A model generated the notes under the pieces. The model worked only from the letters and a program-made list of their open reading frames with translations, made no database searches and was not told the origin of the DNA. The position numbers were made by a program, and so were the translations under genes. DNA of 64,000 nucleotides from Vibrio fluminensis (GTDB lineage Bacteria; Pseudomonadota; Gammaproteobacteria; Enterobacterales; Vibrionaceae), in NCBI RefSeq assembly GCF_015278125.1, contig NZ_JADILO010000017.1, positions 1-64,000 on the forward strand, read 5' to 3'. Positions within the stretch are counted from its first letter, which is position 1. Every line of letters starts with the position of its first letter. Shown one piece after another: positions 38,538 to 50,645 of the stretch.

Positions 38538-40604
38538 ATGGCAAAAGAATTTCTAATCGAGCTAGGTACTGAAGAACTGCCACCAACGCAACTTCGCACT
38601 CTGGCTGAAGCATTTGCAGCAAACTTTGAAGCTGAACTGAAAGGCGCTGAGCTAACGCACGAAGGCGTAAAATGGTATGCAGCACCTCGCCGTCTAGCAC
38701 TTAAAGTGACAGCACTGGCAGAAAACCAAGCAGACAAGATCGTTGAAAAACGTGGTCCTGCGGTATCAGCAGCATTTGATGCAGAAGGTAACGCAACCAA
38801 AGCCGCTCAAGGTTGGGCACGTGGTTGTGGTATCACCGTTGAACAAGCTGACCGCATGGTGACTGACAAAGGTGAATGGCTACTGTTCAAACAAGAAGTA
38901 AAAGGCCAACCAACTGCTGACATCGTAGTTGAACTTGCAGCAAAAGCGTTAGCAGGTCTGCCAATTGCAAAACCTATGCGTTGGGGCAACAAAACCACTC
39001 AGTTTATCCGCCCTGTGAAAACGCTTACTATGCTAATGGGTAGTGACCTTATCCAAGGTGAAATCTTAGGCGTAGCCTCTGATCGCGTTATCCGTGGTCA
39101 CCGCTTTATGGGTGAGCGCGAGTTCACTATCGATTCTGCAGAGCAATACCCAGCGATCCTAGAAGAGCGCGGTAAAGTGATGGCAGATTACGATGCGCGT
39201 AAAGCCATCATTCTTGCTGATGCACAAAAAGCGGCAGCAGCAATCGGCGGTATCGCAGATCTAGAAGATGACCTAGTAGAAGAAGTGACGTCTCTGGTTG
39301 AATGGCCGGTTGTACTGACAGCTAAGTTCGAAGAAGAGTTCCTAAAAGTCCCAGCTGAAGCATTGGTTTACACCATGAAAGGCGACCAAAAGTACTTCCC
39401 TGTTTACGATGAAAACAAGAAGCTACTACCTAACTTCATCTTCGTATCTAACATCGAATCGAAAGAGCCTCGTTACGTTATTGAAGGTAACGAGAAAGTG
39501 GTTCGTCCACGTCTTGCCGATGCTGAGTTCTTCTTCAACACTGACCGTAAGAGCAAGCTAGTCGATCGTCTGCCAATGCTAGAAAACGCGATTTTCCAAC
39601 AGCAACTTGGCACCATCAAAGACAAAACCGATCGCATCACTGAACTTGCTGGCTACATTGCTGAACAAATCGGTGCGGACGTTGAGAAATCTAAACGCGC
39701 AGGTCTACTAGCAAAATGTGACCTAATGACATCAATGGTATTCGAATTTACCGATACTCAAGGTGTTATGGGCATGCACTACGCTCGCCATGACGGTGAA
39801 GCGGAAGAAGTGGCAGTGGCACTTAACGAGCAATACATGCCTCGTTTCGCTGGTGATGAGCTACCATCAAATGGTGTGTCAGCAGCGGTTGCTATGGCAG
39901 ATAAGCTAGACACTATCGTAGGTATCTTCGGTATCGGTCAAGCACCAAAAGGTTCTGACCCATTCGCACTGCGCCGCGCATCACTTGGTGTACTGCGTAT
40001 CATCGTTGAATACGGTTACAACCTAGACCTAGTAGACCTAGTAGCGAAAGCGAAGTCACTGTTCGGCGAGCGTTTAACTAACGACAACGTTGAGCAAGAA
40101 GTGATTGAGTTTATGCTTGGTCGTTTCCGTGCATGGTACCAAGATGAAGGTTTCAGCGTTGACATCATTCAAGCGGTATTGGCACGTCGTCCTACTAAGC
40201 CAGCTGACTTTGACCAACGTGTTAAAGCGGTTTCTCACTTCCGTGAACTGGAAGCGGCAGAAGCATTGGCAGCGGCGAACAAACGTGTTGGTAACATCCT
40301 AGCGAAATTCGATGGCGAGCTAGCAGCAGAAATCGACCTTGCGCTACTGCAAGAAGATGCGGAAAAAGTACTGGCTGAAAACGTGGAAGTGATGACTGAA
40401 GCGCTTGAACCAGCATTTGCAACAGGTAACTACCAAGAAGCACTCAGCAAACTGGCTGACCTTCGTGAGCCTGTGGATGCGTTCTTCGATAACGTAATGG
40501 TTATGGCTGATGATGAAGCGCTTAAGACTAACCGTCTAACGCTACTGAACAACCTACGTAACCTGTTCCTACAGATCGCAGATATCTCATTACTGCAAAA
40601 GTAA
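38538..40604 (+). CDS. glyS: glycyl-tRNA synthetase beta subunit
   Basis: tRNA-recognition subunit of GlyRS. Its 688 residues are close to the 689 of E. coli. The N-terminal [17 protein letters not shown] is diagnostic. An HD-like domain (about 320-420) with [16 protein letters not shown], and a C-terminal anticodon-binding-like region rich in Ala and Glu, follow. I use the ATG at 38538; the GTG at 38532 would add two residues and lies against the GGGGTAGAG ribosome site. It is the operon partner of glyQ and is followed by a strong terminator. Confidence 0.97.
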   Translation: MAKEFLIELGTEELPPTQLRTLAEAFAANFEAELKGAELTHEGVKWYAAPRRLALKVTALAENQADKIVEKRGPAVSAAFDAEGNATKAAQGWARGCGITVEQADRMVTDKGEWLLFKQEVKGQPTADIVVELAAKALAGLPIAKPMRWGNKTTQFIRPVKTLTMLMGSDLIQGEILGVASDRVIRGHRFMGEREFTIDSAEQYPAILEERGKVMADYDARKAIILADAQKAAAAIGGIADLEDDLVEEVTSLVEWPVVLTAKFEEEFLKVPAEALVYTMKGDQKYFPVYDENKKLLPNFIFVSNIESKEPRYVIEGNEKVVRPRLADAEFFFNTDRKSKLVDRLPMLENAIFQQQLGTIKDKTDRITELAGYIAEQIGADVEKSKRAGLLAKCDLMTSMVFEFTDTQGVMGMHYARHDGEAEEVAVALNEQYMPRFAGDELPSNGVSAAVAMADKLDTIVGIFGIGQAPKGSDPFALRRASLGVLRIIVEYGYNLDLVDLVAKAKSLFGERLTNDNVEQEVIEFMLGRFRAWYQDEGFSVDIIQAVLARRPTKPADFDQRVKAVSHFRELEAAEALAAANKRVGNILAKFDGELAAEIDLALLQEDAEKVLAENVEVMTEALEPAFATGNYQEALSKLADLREPVDAFFDNVMVMADDEALKTNRLTLLNNLRNLFLQIADISLLQK

Positions 40605-40936
40605 TCGAGACCAAAGTAATCGACTCCAAGAATTAAGAGCCGATCGCTCAGATAGCAAAGGGAAGCCAGTGGCTTCCCTTTTTTATTGCTTACAACCACC
40701 AGCCAATCCGTATCGATTTTTTTACCCGCATTTCATTCTTATTAATCCTAGTTTGATTAAATAGTTTCTAACTAGGCTATCAATAGGCAGAGAAAAGCAC
40801 TTTTATCTTATCTTGCGCAAATTTGTGCTTTGCGTCTCAAAGCCATTGCGGTATGTTCAAGGATTACTCGATTCGTCAGCAATGTACTGACGCCATACAC
40901 ATGAAAGCAAACACAATGTACTAGGTCTAACAAAGC
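40605..40936. other. glyS-avtA intergenic region
   Basis: 332 bp containing the glyS terminator (40658-40686) and then AT-rich DNA that must carry the avtA promoter. No confident -35/-10, ORF or RNA was seen. Confidence 0.4.
40658..40686 (+). terminator. terminator after glyS
   Basis: AAGGGAAGCC/GGCTTCCCTT, a 10-bp stem with an AGT loop and a T run. Confidence 0.92.
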
Positions 40937-42190
40937 ATGCAATTCTCAAAATTTGGTGAAAAATTTAATCAGTATTCCGGTATCACGCAATTAATGGACG
41001 ATTTGAATGATGGTCTGCGCACACCTGGCGCCATCATGCTCGGAGGGGGTAACCCAGCCGCCATTCCTGCCATGCTCGATTACTTTCATCAAGCCAGTGA
41101 GAAAATGCTCGCCAATGGCGAACTGGTCGCCGCCCTCGCCAACTATGATGGTCCTCAGGGCAAAGACAGCTTTGTTAAAGCACTGGCTAACCTACTTAAA
41201 CAGACTTATGGCTGGGATATCAGCGAGAAGAACATTAGCCTAACCAATGGCAGCCAAAGCGGCTTCTTCTATCTGTTTAACTTGTTAGCAGGCAAACAAC
41301 CAGACGGGTCACACAAGAAAATCCTGCTACCACTGGCGCCGGAATACATCGGCTACGGTGATGCGGGTATCGATGAAGATATCTTTGTCTCTTACCATCC
41401 TGAGATAGAACTACTTGATGATGGTCTATTTAAATACCATGTCGACTTTGAACAGCTAACCATCGATGACTCTATCGCCGCAATCTGTGCATCACGCCCA
41501 ACCAACCCAACTGGCAATGTCCTAACGGATGAAGAGATCCACAAGCTGGATAAACTGGCACGCCAGCATAACATTCCCCTGATCATCGATAACGCTTATG
41601 GCTTACCGTTCCCGAACATCATCTTTGAAGATGTCGAACCGTTTTGGAATGACAACACCATTTTGTGTATGAGCCTATCGAAACTCGGTTTACCGGGTGT
41701 GCGTTGTGGGATTGTGATTGCTAGCGAAGCGATCACCGAAGCGATGACCAATATGAATGGCATTATTAGCCTAGCACCAAGCAGTGTTGGTCCCGCTTAC
41801 GCTAACCATATGATTGAAAATGGTGACCTGCTAAAACTCAGCACTGAGGTGATTAAACCCTTTTATCGCCAAAAAGCGCTGCGTGCGGTTGAACTTCTAC
41901 AACAAGCCATCACGGATCCACGCTTTAAAATTCATAAGCCGGAAGGGGCGATTTTCTTGTGGCTGTGGTTTGATGAACTGCCGATTACCACTATGGAGCT
42001 ATATAAGCGTCTTAAAGCACGCGCAGTACTGATTGTTCCGGGTGAATACTTCTTTATTGGTCAAGAAGACGACTGGGACCACGCTCACCAGTGCTTGCGT
42101 ATGAACTACGTACAAGACGATGAGATGATGCAAAAAGGCATCGCGATTATCGCAGAAGAAGTGGCAAAAGCTTATCGCGAAGGTCAGTAG
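40937..42190 (+). CDS. avtA: valine-pyruvate aminotransferase
   Basis: PLP fold-type I aminotransferase exchanging Val and Ala with their keto acids. The 417 residues match AvtA of E. coli. The family start MQFSKFGEKFNQYSGITQLM is present, followed by MLGGGNPAAIP. NPTGN lies near residue 190 and the PLP lysine in MSLSKLGLPGVRCG near residue 245. It complements the ilvE product in Val/Ala metabolism, but the gene is separate from the ilv operon. It ends at a strong terminator. The ribosome site is weak. Confidence 0.95.
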   Translation: MQFSKFGEKFNQYSGITQLMDDLNDGLRTPGAIMLGGGNPAAIPAMLDYFHQASEKMLANGELVAALANYDGPQGKDSFVKALANLLKQTYGWDISEKNISLTNGSQSGFFYLFNLLAGKQPDGSHKKILLPLAPEYIGYGDAGIDEDIFVSYHPEIELLDDGLFKYHVDFEQLTIDDSIAAICASRPTNPTGNVLTDEEIHKLDKLARQHNIPLIIDNAYGLPFPNIIFEDVEPFWNDNTILCMSLSKLGLPGVRCGIVIASEAITEAMTNMNGIISLAPSSVGPAYANHMIENGDLLKLSTEVIKPFYRQKALRAVELLQQAITDPRFKIHKPEGAIFLWLWFDELPITTMELYKRLKARAVLIVPGEYFFIGQEDDWDHAHQCLRMNYVQDDEMMQKGIAIIAEEVAKAYREGQ

Positions 42191-42248
42191 ACTCACCAAC
42201 TAAGTCACTGTTCTGTTTAGAGTGGTCGCTTAAAAAAACCAAAACTAA

Positions 42249-42273
42249 AAAGAGCGCCATCTGGCGCTCTTTC
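42249..42273 (+). terminator. terminator after avtA
   Basis: AAAGAGCGCC/GGCGCTCTTT, a 10-bp stem with an ATCT loop, then CTCATT. It lies between the convergent avtA and ibpA and may serve both. Confidence 0.85.
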
Positions 42274-42328
42274 TCATTCTATAACCGCGTTCTATATACG
42301 CGTGGTTAGCTGAGGTATAACTAACAGA

Positions 42329-42766
42329 TTAGTTATTCTCAATTAGGCTGTTGCCACCGATAGCAATCTTACGTGGTTGCATCGCTTCTGGAATTTCACG
42401 AACTAAATCGATATGAAGTAGACCGTTTTCCATTGAAGCACCAACAACTTTCACGTAATCCGCCAATTGGAATTTACGCTCAAAATCGCGCTCTGCAATG
42501 CCTTGGTAAACGTAGTTTTTACCTTCTTCCGCTTTACGCTCACCTTTAACAATCAACATGTTTTCGTTTTGAGTCAGATCTAACTGCTCTTCAGCAAAGC
42601 CTGCCACTGCCATAGTGATACGGTAGTTGTGCTCGTCTTTTTGCTCGATGTTGTATGGAGGGTAACCGCCAGAAGTGTTTTTCGCAGAGCTTGCTTCCAT
42701 CAGGTTGAACAGACGGTCGAAGCCAATTGCATTACGGTATAGTGGTGAGAAATCTACATTACGCAT
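42329..42766 (-). CDS. ibpA: small heat-shock protein IbpA
   Basis: A 145-residue alpha-crystallin family holdase that coats aggregating proteins. The crystallin domain (about 35-125) includes [20 protein letters not shown], and the A-x-x-x-G-L motif appears as [12 protein letters not shown]. The C-terminal I-x-I oligomerisation motif appears as KIAIGG. Single copy here: no second ibp gene is adjacent. The ATG lies 4 nt after an AGGA that is paired in a ROSE-type hairpin, so translation should be temperature-controlled. A sigma32-like promoter is upstream. Confidence 0.96.
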   Translation of the reverse strand: MRNVDFSPLYRNAIGFDRLFNLMEASSAKNTSGGYPPYNIEQKDEHNYRITMAVAGFAEEQLDLTQNENMLIVKGERKAEEGKNYVYQGIAERDFERKFQLADYVKVVGASMENGLLHIDLVREIPEAMQPRKIAIGGNSLIENN

Positions 42767-42770
42767 AATC

Positions 42771-42792
42771 CTATCCTCTTATTAAGCAATAG
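42771..42792 (-). promoter_or_regulatory. ROSE-type RNA thermometer hairpin of ibpA
   Basis: On the minus strand CTATTGCTT pairs with AGAGGATAG around a short loop, burying the AGGA ribosome site. The central TTGCT facing AGGA, with one unpaired G, is the diagnostic ROSE element. Melting at high temperature would free the site 4 nt before the ATG. Confidence 0.85.
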
Positions 42793-42793
42793 T

Positions 42794-42852
42794 CTTAGCT
42801 CGGATGAGAGTCATCCACATGGCGCATTTATGCAAGAAAGCGCCGAGCTAAG
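42794..42852 (-). promoter_or_regulatory. upstream stem of the ibpA thermometer leader
   Basis: CTTAGCTCGG and CCGAGCTAAG form a perfect 10-bp stem closing a ~39-nt arm with smaller hairpins. It lies directly upstream of the ROSE hairpin, as in other ibpA leaders, where a stable 5' stem helps folding. Confidence 0.75.
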
Positions 42853-42884
42853 GGATTCGATGATTCATTCCTCTGACCTACTCT

Positions 42885-43010
42885 TTAGGTTCGGGGACAT
42901 GATGTCGAATCTAGGGTCAAGTTGTGTGCTAATTTGAGTATCCTCTCCTGAGCGATCTCATTTAGCGCTTCCAGAGGCGCTGCACTTCTCTTGTTGAGCA
43001 AGTTAGCCAT
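42885..43010 (-). CDS. candidate 41-residue microORF in the ibpA leader
   Basis: ATG at 43010 opens a 41-codon frame with a protein-like helical N-terminal part (MANLLNKRSAAPLEALNEIA). It starts only about 8-10 nt after the predicted start site of the sigma32-like promoter and ends about 120 nt before ibpA. AAGAGGA stands immediately before the ATG, too close to be an ideal ribosome site. No homologue is recognised. It may be coincidental, hence the low confidence. Confidence 0.27.
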   Translation of the reverse strand: MANLLNKRSAAPLEALNEIAQERILKLAHNLTLDSTSCPRT

Positions 43011-43026
43011 TCCTCTTCATAAATAG

Positions 43027-43054
43027 ATATAAGGTCAAAAGATCGGCTTTCAAG
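43027..43054 (-). promoter_or_regulatory. sigma32-like heat-shock promoter for ibpA
   Basis: The minus strand has CTTGAA (complement of 43049-43054), a 14-nt spacer and CCTTATAT (complement of 43027-43034). Consensus is CTTGAA-N13-15-CCCCATNT. The start near 43019 gives a ~250-nt leader. Confidence 0.7.
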
Positions 43055-43148
43055 GGATCGGCTAAAAATATTATTAGGTCCCCTCTTCTATCGAGGTCAC
43101 ATTCTTGAAGCGAAGCGCTCCCGCAGCCCACTCGTATCCTCAGCCAAT

Positions 43149-43178
43149 AAAAAAGCACCCCCCGAAGGCAGTGCTTTT
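43149..43178 (-). terminator. terminator of the dnaA-gyrB transcript
   Basis: On the minus strand AAAAGCAC/GTGCTTTT encloses CC-TTCG-GG with a UUCG tetraloop and is followed by TTTTT. It lies about 140 bp after the gyrB stop, beyond the palindromic element. Confidence 0.85.
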
Positions 43179-43200
43179 AAAATTCTATCAAAAGAAATTT

Positions 43201-43316
43201 AGATTCGTTTTTTCGCAGTGGGATACGCTTTAGTTCTAGGAGAAGGCGCGCAGCATACAAATGTATGTGAGCACCTTCGACAACGAAATCAGCGTATCCA
43301 GCAAAGAAAAAATAAT

Positions 43317-43318
<2 letters not shown>
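43201..43318. repeat. 118-bp imperfect palindrome touching the gyrB stop codon
   Basis: Nested inverted arms converge on one centre. AGATT (43201) pairs with AATCT (43314), TTTTTTC (43208) with GAAAAAA (43306), GGATACGCT (43221) with AGCGTATCC (43291), GAAGG (43242) with CCTTC (43274), and CATAC (43254) with GTATG (43263). It resembles a MITE or ERIC-like intergenic repeat rather than a terminator. It includes the final base of the gyrB stop region. Copy number cannot be judged from this window. Confidence 0.75.
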
Positions 43319-45737
<2,419 letters not shown>

Positions 45738-45751
45738 TTATCTTCCGCTAT

Positions 45752-46831
45752 TTATAGTTGCTCTATTGTGCCATGTTCCACATGGAACATCTTGCCTTTA
45801 TCGTCGTACATATCGGCAATTTGACCCTCAGTAATAGAGCTTACAAAAACTTGAGCCCCCGTCTCTTTCAAGCAATCAGCAAGACGCTTGCGACGTTGAC
45901 TATCTAATTCCGATGCAAAGTCATCAATTAAGTAAATGCATTGCTTTCCGGTCATTTCGGTAAGGAGTTGCCCTTGCGCCACGCGCAAAGCACACACCAT
46001 CAGTTTTAACTGACCACGTGAAAGCACATCTTCTACTGGTGTACCATTCACTTTTATGCGCAAATCCGCTTTATTAGGCCCACTAAAGGTATAACCTAAT
46101 GCTTGATCGCGTTCGAAGTTCTTTTCGAGGATTTGTTGATAAGGCGTGTCCTTATCCCACCCACGATAATACTTCAATTGGATATCAAATTCTGGCAAAA
46201 ATTCGCGACAGAGTTGCTCGGCCTTGCTGTTCATCTGCTCAACGTAAAAAGCGCGCCATTGGCTAATGTTTTCAGCCAAACGAGCCATTTCTTGATCCCA
46301 ATAGCTTAATTCTCGGTAGCTACGGGCAGTTTTTAATAAAGCGTTACGCTGTTTACTCAGCCGACGAAATCGTCCCCACGCATCATAAAAAGCCGATTCT
46401 GAGTGAAACACACCCCAATCAATAAATGCACGGCGATGTTTAGGACCGTCAGTCAACAAATCAAACCCTTCCGGGTGAATAAGTTGCAGTGGCAGAACTT
46501 GAGCCAGTTGCGCTAACTTTTGCCCAGATTGACCGCCTATTTTAACCTCTGTTGTGCCGTCACGCTGCTTATTAATCCCAATAGGTAGCTCAAATTGATC
46601 CGAGTTCAAAAAACGGCCATGAACAAACAGTTCATCACATTCATTTTGGATCACGCGTCCAGTTAAACTGCTTTTAAATGAACGCCCATGCCCCAATAAA
46701 TAAATGGCTTCTAAGACGCTGGTCTTACCGCTACCGTTAGGACCAATAAGAAAGTTAAAGCCTGCTGATAGTTGGATATCACAGGCTTTAATATTGCGAA
46801 ACTGCTTAATAATAAGGCGAGATAGCGGCAT
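45752..46831 (-). CDS. recF: DNA replication and repair protein RecF
   Basis: SMC-like ABC ATPase that loads RecA at gaps with RecOR. The 359-residue protein has Walker [10 protein letters not shown] (near 30-38), a signature motif [13 protein letters not shown] near residue 275 and Walker [13 protein letters not shown] near residue 305. It starts one base after dnaN. Its last codons (MFHVEHG) encode a near-parS palindrome (45774-45789), so the C-terminus may be constrained by DNA-level function. Confidence 0.97.
   Translation of the reverse strand: MPLSRLIIKQFRNIKACDIQLSAGFNFLIGPNGSGKTSVLEAIYLLGHGRSFKSSLTGRVIQNECDELFVHGRFLNSDQFELPIGINKQRDGTTEVKIGGQSGQKLAQLAQVLPLQLIHPEGFDLLTDGPKHRRAFIDWGVFHSESAFYDAWGRFRRLSKQRNALLKTARSYRELSYWDQEMARLAENISQWRAFYVEQMNSKAEQLCREFLPEFDIQLKYYRGWDKDTPYQQILEKNFERDQALGYTFSGPNKADLRIKVNGTPVEDVLSRGQLKLMVCALRVAQGQLLTEMTGKQCIYLIDDFASELDSQRRKRLADCLKETGAQVFVSSITEGQIADMYDDKGKMFHVEHGTIEQL
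45774..45789. promoter_or_regulatory. parS: parS-like ParB binding site inside recF
   Basis: TGTTCCACATGGAACA has the 7-bp arms of a parS palindrome (TGTTCCACGTGGAACA type) but ACAT instead of ACGT in the centre. It lies within the last codons of recF and about 15 kb from parAB, inside the usual origin-proximal zone. No perfect parS was found elsewhere in the window by eye. Binding strength is uncertain given the central mismatch. Confidence 0.5.
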
Positions 46832-46832
46832 G

Positions 46833-47933
46833 CTAGAGTCGAATTGGCATCACCACATACAGAGCACTGTCATCATCGGCGTTTTCAATTAACGCACTGG
46901 CATTAGCATCTGACATGGAAATACGCACTTTTTCACAGCGCAACGTATTCAATACATCAAGAACATAACTTACGTTGAAGCCGATTTCGATCGCATCACC
47001 TTCAAAGCTCACATCCAACATCTCTTCCGCTTCTTCTTGCTCAGGGTTGTTGGCCGTAATACGCATCTCACTTTCTGCTAAGTTAACGCGTACACCACGG
47101 AATTTCTCGTTAGAAAGGATTGCTGCGCGTGAAAATGCTTGGCGCAGTTCATCACAATTTGCTTCCAACGTTTTAGTCGTACTCTGTGGCATTACGCGGC
47201 GGTAATCCGGGAAGCGGCCATCGACCAGTTTAGAGGTGAAAACAAAGTTATTTACTTCGGCTCGTACGTTGGAGCTACCTATCTGAAGCACCACTGGTTG
47301 CTCTGGTGCATCCAGCAGTTTCACCAATTCTTGTACCCCTTTACGCGGTACGATAATTTGCTTGTTTGCAAAGTCTGCGCCTAACGAGACCAAAGAAACC
47401 GCCATACGGTGGCCATCGGTTGAGACACTACGTAGTGTCGTACCATCAATTTCAAACAACATACCATTGAGGTAGTAACGTACGTCTTGGTTTGCCATAG
47501 AGAATTGCGTTTTCTCAATCAAACCACGCAGTTCAGCTTGAGTCAGTGATACTTCAACTTCACTTTGCCAATCTTCAATATTTGGGAAATCGTTCGCAGG
47601 TAGCGTCGCTAAAGAAAAACGGCTACGACCTGAGCGAACTTGTACGCGATCGCCTTCAAGTACGAAGGTGATCACTGAGTCGTCTGGTAGACCACGGCAG
47701 ATATCAAGAAACTTACGTGATGGCACAGTGATGCTGCCCGCTTCGAAATCCCCTTCAAGGGTCACGCGGCTGATCAGCTCAACTTCCAAATCCGTTGCGG
47801 TCATTGATAAGGTGTTTTCTTCAACTTTAATCAATAAATTACCAAGAATTGGTAACGTAGGTCGGCCGCCCAAAGCACCCGACACTTGTTGAAGTGGTTT
47901 CAGTAGATGACTGCGTTCAATGGAAAATTTCAT
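46833..47933 (-). CDS. dnaN: DNA polymerase III beta sliding clamp
   Basis: Ring clamp that tethers Pol III and other enzymes to DNA. The 366-residue protein is three repeated clamp domains of about 120 residues, starting [20 protein letters not shown] and ending with YVVMPIRL, where the partner-binding pocket includes MPMRL/MPIRL. It lies between dnaA (75 bp upstream) and recF (1 bp), the standard arrangement, and is translated with both. Confidence 0.98.
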   Translation of the reverse strand: MKFSIERSHLLKPLQQVSGALGGRPTLPILGNLLIKVEENTLSMTATDLEVELISRVTLEGDFEAGSITVPSRKFLDICRGLPDDSVITFVLEGDRVQVRSGRSRFSLATLPANDFPNIEDWQSEVEVSLTQAELRGLIEKTQFSMANQDVRYYLNGMLFEIDGTTLRSVSTDGHRMAVSLVSLGADFANKQIIVPRKGVQELVKLLDAPEQPVVLQIGSSNVRAEVNNFVFTSKLVDGRFPDYRRVMPQSTTKTLEANCDELRQAFSRAAILSNEKFRGVRVNLAESEMRITANNPEQEEAEEMLDVSFEGDAIEIGFNVSYVLDVLNTLRCEKVRISMSDANASALIENADDDSALYVVMPIRL

Positions 47934-48008
47934 AATGCGCTCTTGTTTGAATTCTTGATGGCGTTTAGCTCTATAGCCAATACTAGCAACTGATAAGAAT
48001 ACAGCGAA

Positions 48009-49415
48009 TTAAGAAGAAAGGGTACGAATCAAGTTCGAGTAATCTTCTTTAATATCGTGACTCTCTTCGCGCAGCTGCTCGATCTTACGACATGCATGCA
48101 ATACTGTCGTATGATCACGACCACCAAACGCGTCGCCAATCTCTGGCAAACTGTGGTTGGTCAGCTCTTTTGCTAGTGCCATCGCCAACTGGCGAGGACG
48201 TGCAACGGAACGCGAACGACGTTTTGATAGCAGATCAGCCACTTTAATCTTGTAGTATTCCGCAACTGTCTTTTGAATATTATCAATCGTTACCAGCTTT
48301 TCTTGTAGAGCCAGTAGGTCACGTAGCGCTTCACGTACAAAATCAATCGTAATTGGACGACCGGTAAAATTCGCATTGGCAATTACGCGGTTTAATGCGC
48401 CTTCTAGCTCACGAACGTTAGAACGTAGACGCTTAGCAATAAAGAAAGCCACTTCATCCGCCAAATGAATTTGGTGATCTTCGGCTTTTTTCATCAAGAT
48501 AGCGACGCGCGTTTCAAGCTCAGGTGGCTCGATCGCAACCGTCAAACCCCAACCAAAACGCGATTTCAAGCGATCTTCAACACCGCTGATCTCTTTTGGA
48601 TAGCGATCCGAAGTCAAAATGATCTGTTGATTGCCCTCAAGCAGAGCATTGAAAGTATGGAAGAATTCTTCTTGAGAGCGCTCTTTATTGGCAAAGAACT
48701 GAATATCATCGATAAGCAACGCATCCACACTGCGGTAATAGCGTTTGAACTCTTCAATCGCGTTATTTTGCAGCGCTTTAACCATGTCTTGCACAAAACG
48801 CTCTGAGTGCATGTACACCACTTTTGCATTTGGCTTGTTATCGACGATCGCGTTACCCACCGCATGCAACAAGTGAGTTTTACCCAGACCTGTTCCACCA
48901 TAAAGAAACAGTGGGTTGTATGCTGCACCAGGGTTATCCGCTACCTGACGCGCCGCTGCCAAACCCAATTGGTTTGATTTACCTTCAACAAAGTTATTGA
49001 ACTTATGTTTTGGGTTCACGTTTGAGCGGTGGTTTATATTTGCCATCGCTTGCGCATCATCATCCCAAGTCTTATGCACAGGCTTACGCGCTTGCAGTTG
49101 TGCTGGCGCAGAAGATTCCGCCGCCACATCGGCTGGGGTGCGCTTAGGAGCCGGAGCAGGTGCTGCTACACGGCGACTACCGACCTCAAAACGAAGATTC
49201 GGAATATCGTTACCACAGTACTCTTGCAGCAGACGATTGATGCTATTGAGGTATTTATCACGCACCCAATCCAATACAAATCGGTTCGGCGCGAATAAAG
49301 TGAGTGTATTGTCATTAAGCTCCGCTTGTAACGGACGTACCCACATACTGAATTCTGTAGCTGGTAGCTCTTCTTGAAGCTGTTGCAGGCATTGCAACCA
49401 AAGCGAAGATGACAC
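48009..49415 (-). CDS. dnaA: chromosomal replication initiator DnaA
   Basis: AAA+ initiator that binds DnaA boxes and melts oriC. The 468-residue protein has domain I (1-85, partner binding), a Pro/Ala-rich linker (about 90-125), AAA+ domain III with Walker [10 protein letters not shown] near residue 172 and Walker [10 protein letters not shown] near residue 235, and domain IV with the DnaA signature [12 protein letters not shown] near residue 430. The start is a GTG, as in E. coli. The 400-bp upstream region has DnaA-box-like sites, suggesting autoregulation. oriC is 7 kb away, not adjacent. Confidence 0.98.
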   Translation of the reverse strand: MSSSLWLQCLQQLQEELPATEFSMWVRPLQAELNDNTLTLFAPNRFVLDWVRDKYLNSINRLLQEYCGNDIPNLRFEVGSRRVAAPAPAPKRTPADVAAESSAPAQLQARKPVHKTWDDDAQAMANINHRSNVNPKHKFNNFVEGKSNQLGLAAARQVADNPGAAYNPLFLYGGTGLGKTHLLHAVGNAIVDNKPNAKVVYMHSERFVQDMVKALQNNAIEEFKRYYRSVDALLIDDIQFFANKERSQEEFFHTFNALLEGNQQIILTSDRYPKEISGVEDRLKSRFGWGLTVAIEPPELETRVAILMKKAEDHQIHLADEVAFFIAKRLRSNVRELEGALNRVIANANFTGRPITIDFVREALRDLLALQEKLVTIDNIQKTVAEYYKIKVADLLSKRRSRSVARPRQLAMALAKELTNHSLPEIGDAFGGRDHTTVLHACRKIEQLREESHDIKEDYSNLIRTLSS

Positions 49416-49812
49416 AGAGACCCCACTCGAGATAATTGATCGGAAAAGAGAACGGATTTTACCTGTTGATAACCAAGATCGCCAGCAAATGATCGATGAT
49501 CCAGTGAATAAGATCTAAGTTATTCACAATTTTCTCGCAATTATTCGACGGATCATCACGCCCAATCCCAGTATTACCCACAAATTGATCCACATTTACC
49601 CGTTTATCCCTAGATCCACGCATTGGTGATAACTCTGTGCATGAAGTTATTTTTTCAAAGCTTATCCACAAGTAAATTCAACAGATATCGAAAAACAAGC
49701 CCCTACAAATAACAATCTTATTACTAAGCTATCTAGGTTATCACTCGAAGTTATTTATCTAAGCAGATTCTCATATGTAGTATTTGTAACCATAAATTTA
49801 TGAGGATGTAAT
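49416..49812. promoter_or_regulatory. dnaA upstream control region with DnaA boxes
   Basis: The 397-bp divergent region has a perfect DnaA box TTATCCACA (49662-49670) and weaker ones TTATTCACA (49520-49528) and TTACCCACA (49574-49582). It also has several GATC sites for Dam/SeqA. These fit autorepression of dnaA. A minus-strand 70-codon frame here is not credible. The divergent amino-acid-binding-protein promoter must also lie on the right side. Confidence 0.75.
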
Positions 49813-50574
49813 ATGAAAAACTGGATAAAAACAACAATTGCTACTATCGCCCTCTCGACTGCTGCATTGCACGCTTCGGCTGAAACTGTGATTGATGAAG
49901 TAAAAGTGGGGATGTCCGGTCGTTACTTCCCATTCACGTTTGTAGAAAAGGATAAACTGCAAGGGTTTGAAGTCGATCTATGGGATGAAATTGGTAAACG
50001 TAATGGCTACCAAGTGGAGTATGTGACAGCCAACTTTTCAGGTCTATTCGGCTTATTAGAAACCGGTCGTATTGATACCATTTCGAACCAAATCACCATG
50101 ACTGACGCGCGTAAAGCTAAGTACCTATTTGCTGACCCATACGTAGTGGATGGTGCTCAAATCACAGTACGCAAAGGGAATGATGAGATCCAAGATGTTA
50201 CAGATCTCGCGGGTAAAACAGTGGCGGTAAACTTAGGTTCTAACTTCGAGCAACTATTGCGCCAATACGATAAAGACAATCAAATCAATATCAAAACTTA
50301 CGATACCGGCATCGAACACGATGTCGCTTTAGGTCGCGCGGACGCCTTTGTGATGGATCGACTCTCAGCGCTAGAGTTAATCAAGAAAACCGGTCTACCA
50401 CTGCAACTTGCTGGCGAACCCTTTGAAACCATTCAAAATGCTTGGCCTTTCTTAAACAATGCTCGCGGTCAACAGCTACAAACTGAAGTCAACCAAGCCC
50501 TGAGTGACATGCGCGCAGACGGCACGCTAAAAACCATCTCAGAAAAATGGTTCGGTGCCGACATTACTCACTAA
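49813..50574 (+). CDS. polar amino acid ABC transporter, periplasmic binding protein
   Basis: A 253-residue SBP_bac_3 family protein with a signal peptide (1-23, cleaved near SA-ETV). The two-lobed fold shows VGMSGRYFPFTFVEKDKLQGFEVDLW, ISNQITMTDARKAKY and LAGKTVAVNLGSN. Sequence character is closest to cystine/polar amino acid binders, but the ligand cannot be read from sequence. A hairpin (50599-50621) before the permease gene would give more binding protein than permease. GAGGATG overlaps its ribosome site. Confidence 0.88.
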   Translation: MKNWIKTTIATIALSTAALHASAETVIDEVKVGMSGRYFPFTFVEKDKLQGFEVDLWDEIGKRNGYQVEYVTANFSGLFGLLETGRIDTISNQITMTDARKAKYLFADPYVVDGAQITVRKGNDEIQDVTDLAGKTVAVNLGSNFEQLLRQYDKDNQINIKTYDTGIEHDVALGRADAFVMDRLSALELIKKTGLPLQLAGEPFETIQNAWPFLNNARGQQLQTEVNQALSDMRADGTLKTISEKWFGADITH

Positions 50575-50598
50575 GCTCTAATTATCATCCAACACAAT

Positions 50599-50626
50599 AA
50601 AGGTGGAGTAACTCCACCTTTTCTTT
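50599..50626 (+). terminator. partial terminator between binding protein and permease genes
   Basis: AAAGGTGGAG/CTCCACCTTT, a 10-bp stem with a TAA loop and TCTTTTC after it. It lies 20 bp before the permease start, so it probably attenuates rather than ends the operon. Confidence 0.75.
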
Positions 50627-50645
50627 TCTCTTTTAGGTAAGGTTT

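Noticed and set aside
48465..48806. 113-codon plus-strand frame opposite dnaA
   Set aside because: Lies wholly inside dnaA, no family resemblance.
49459..49671. 70-codon minus-strand frame in the dnaA upstream region
   Set aside because: Made of DnaA-box and GATC-rich regulatory DNA; poor composition.
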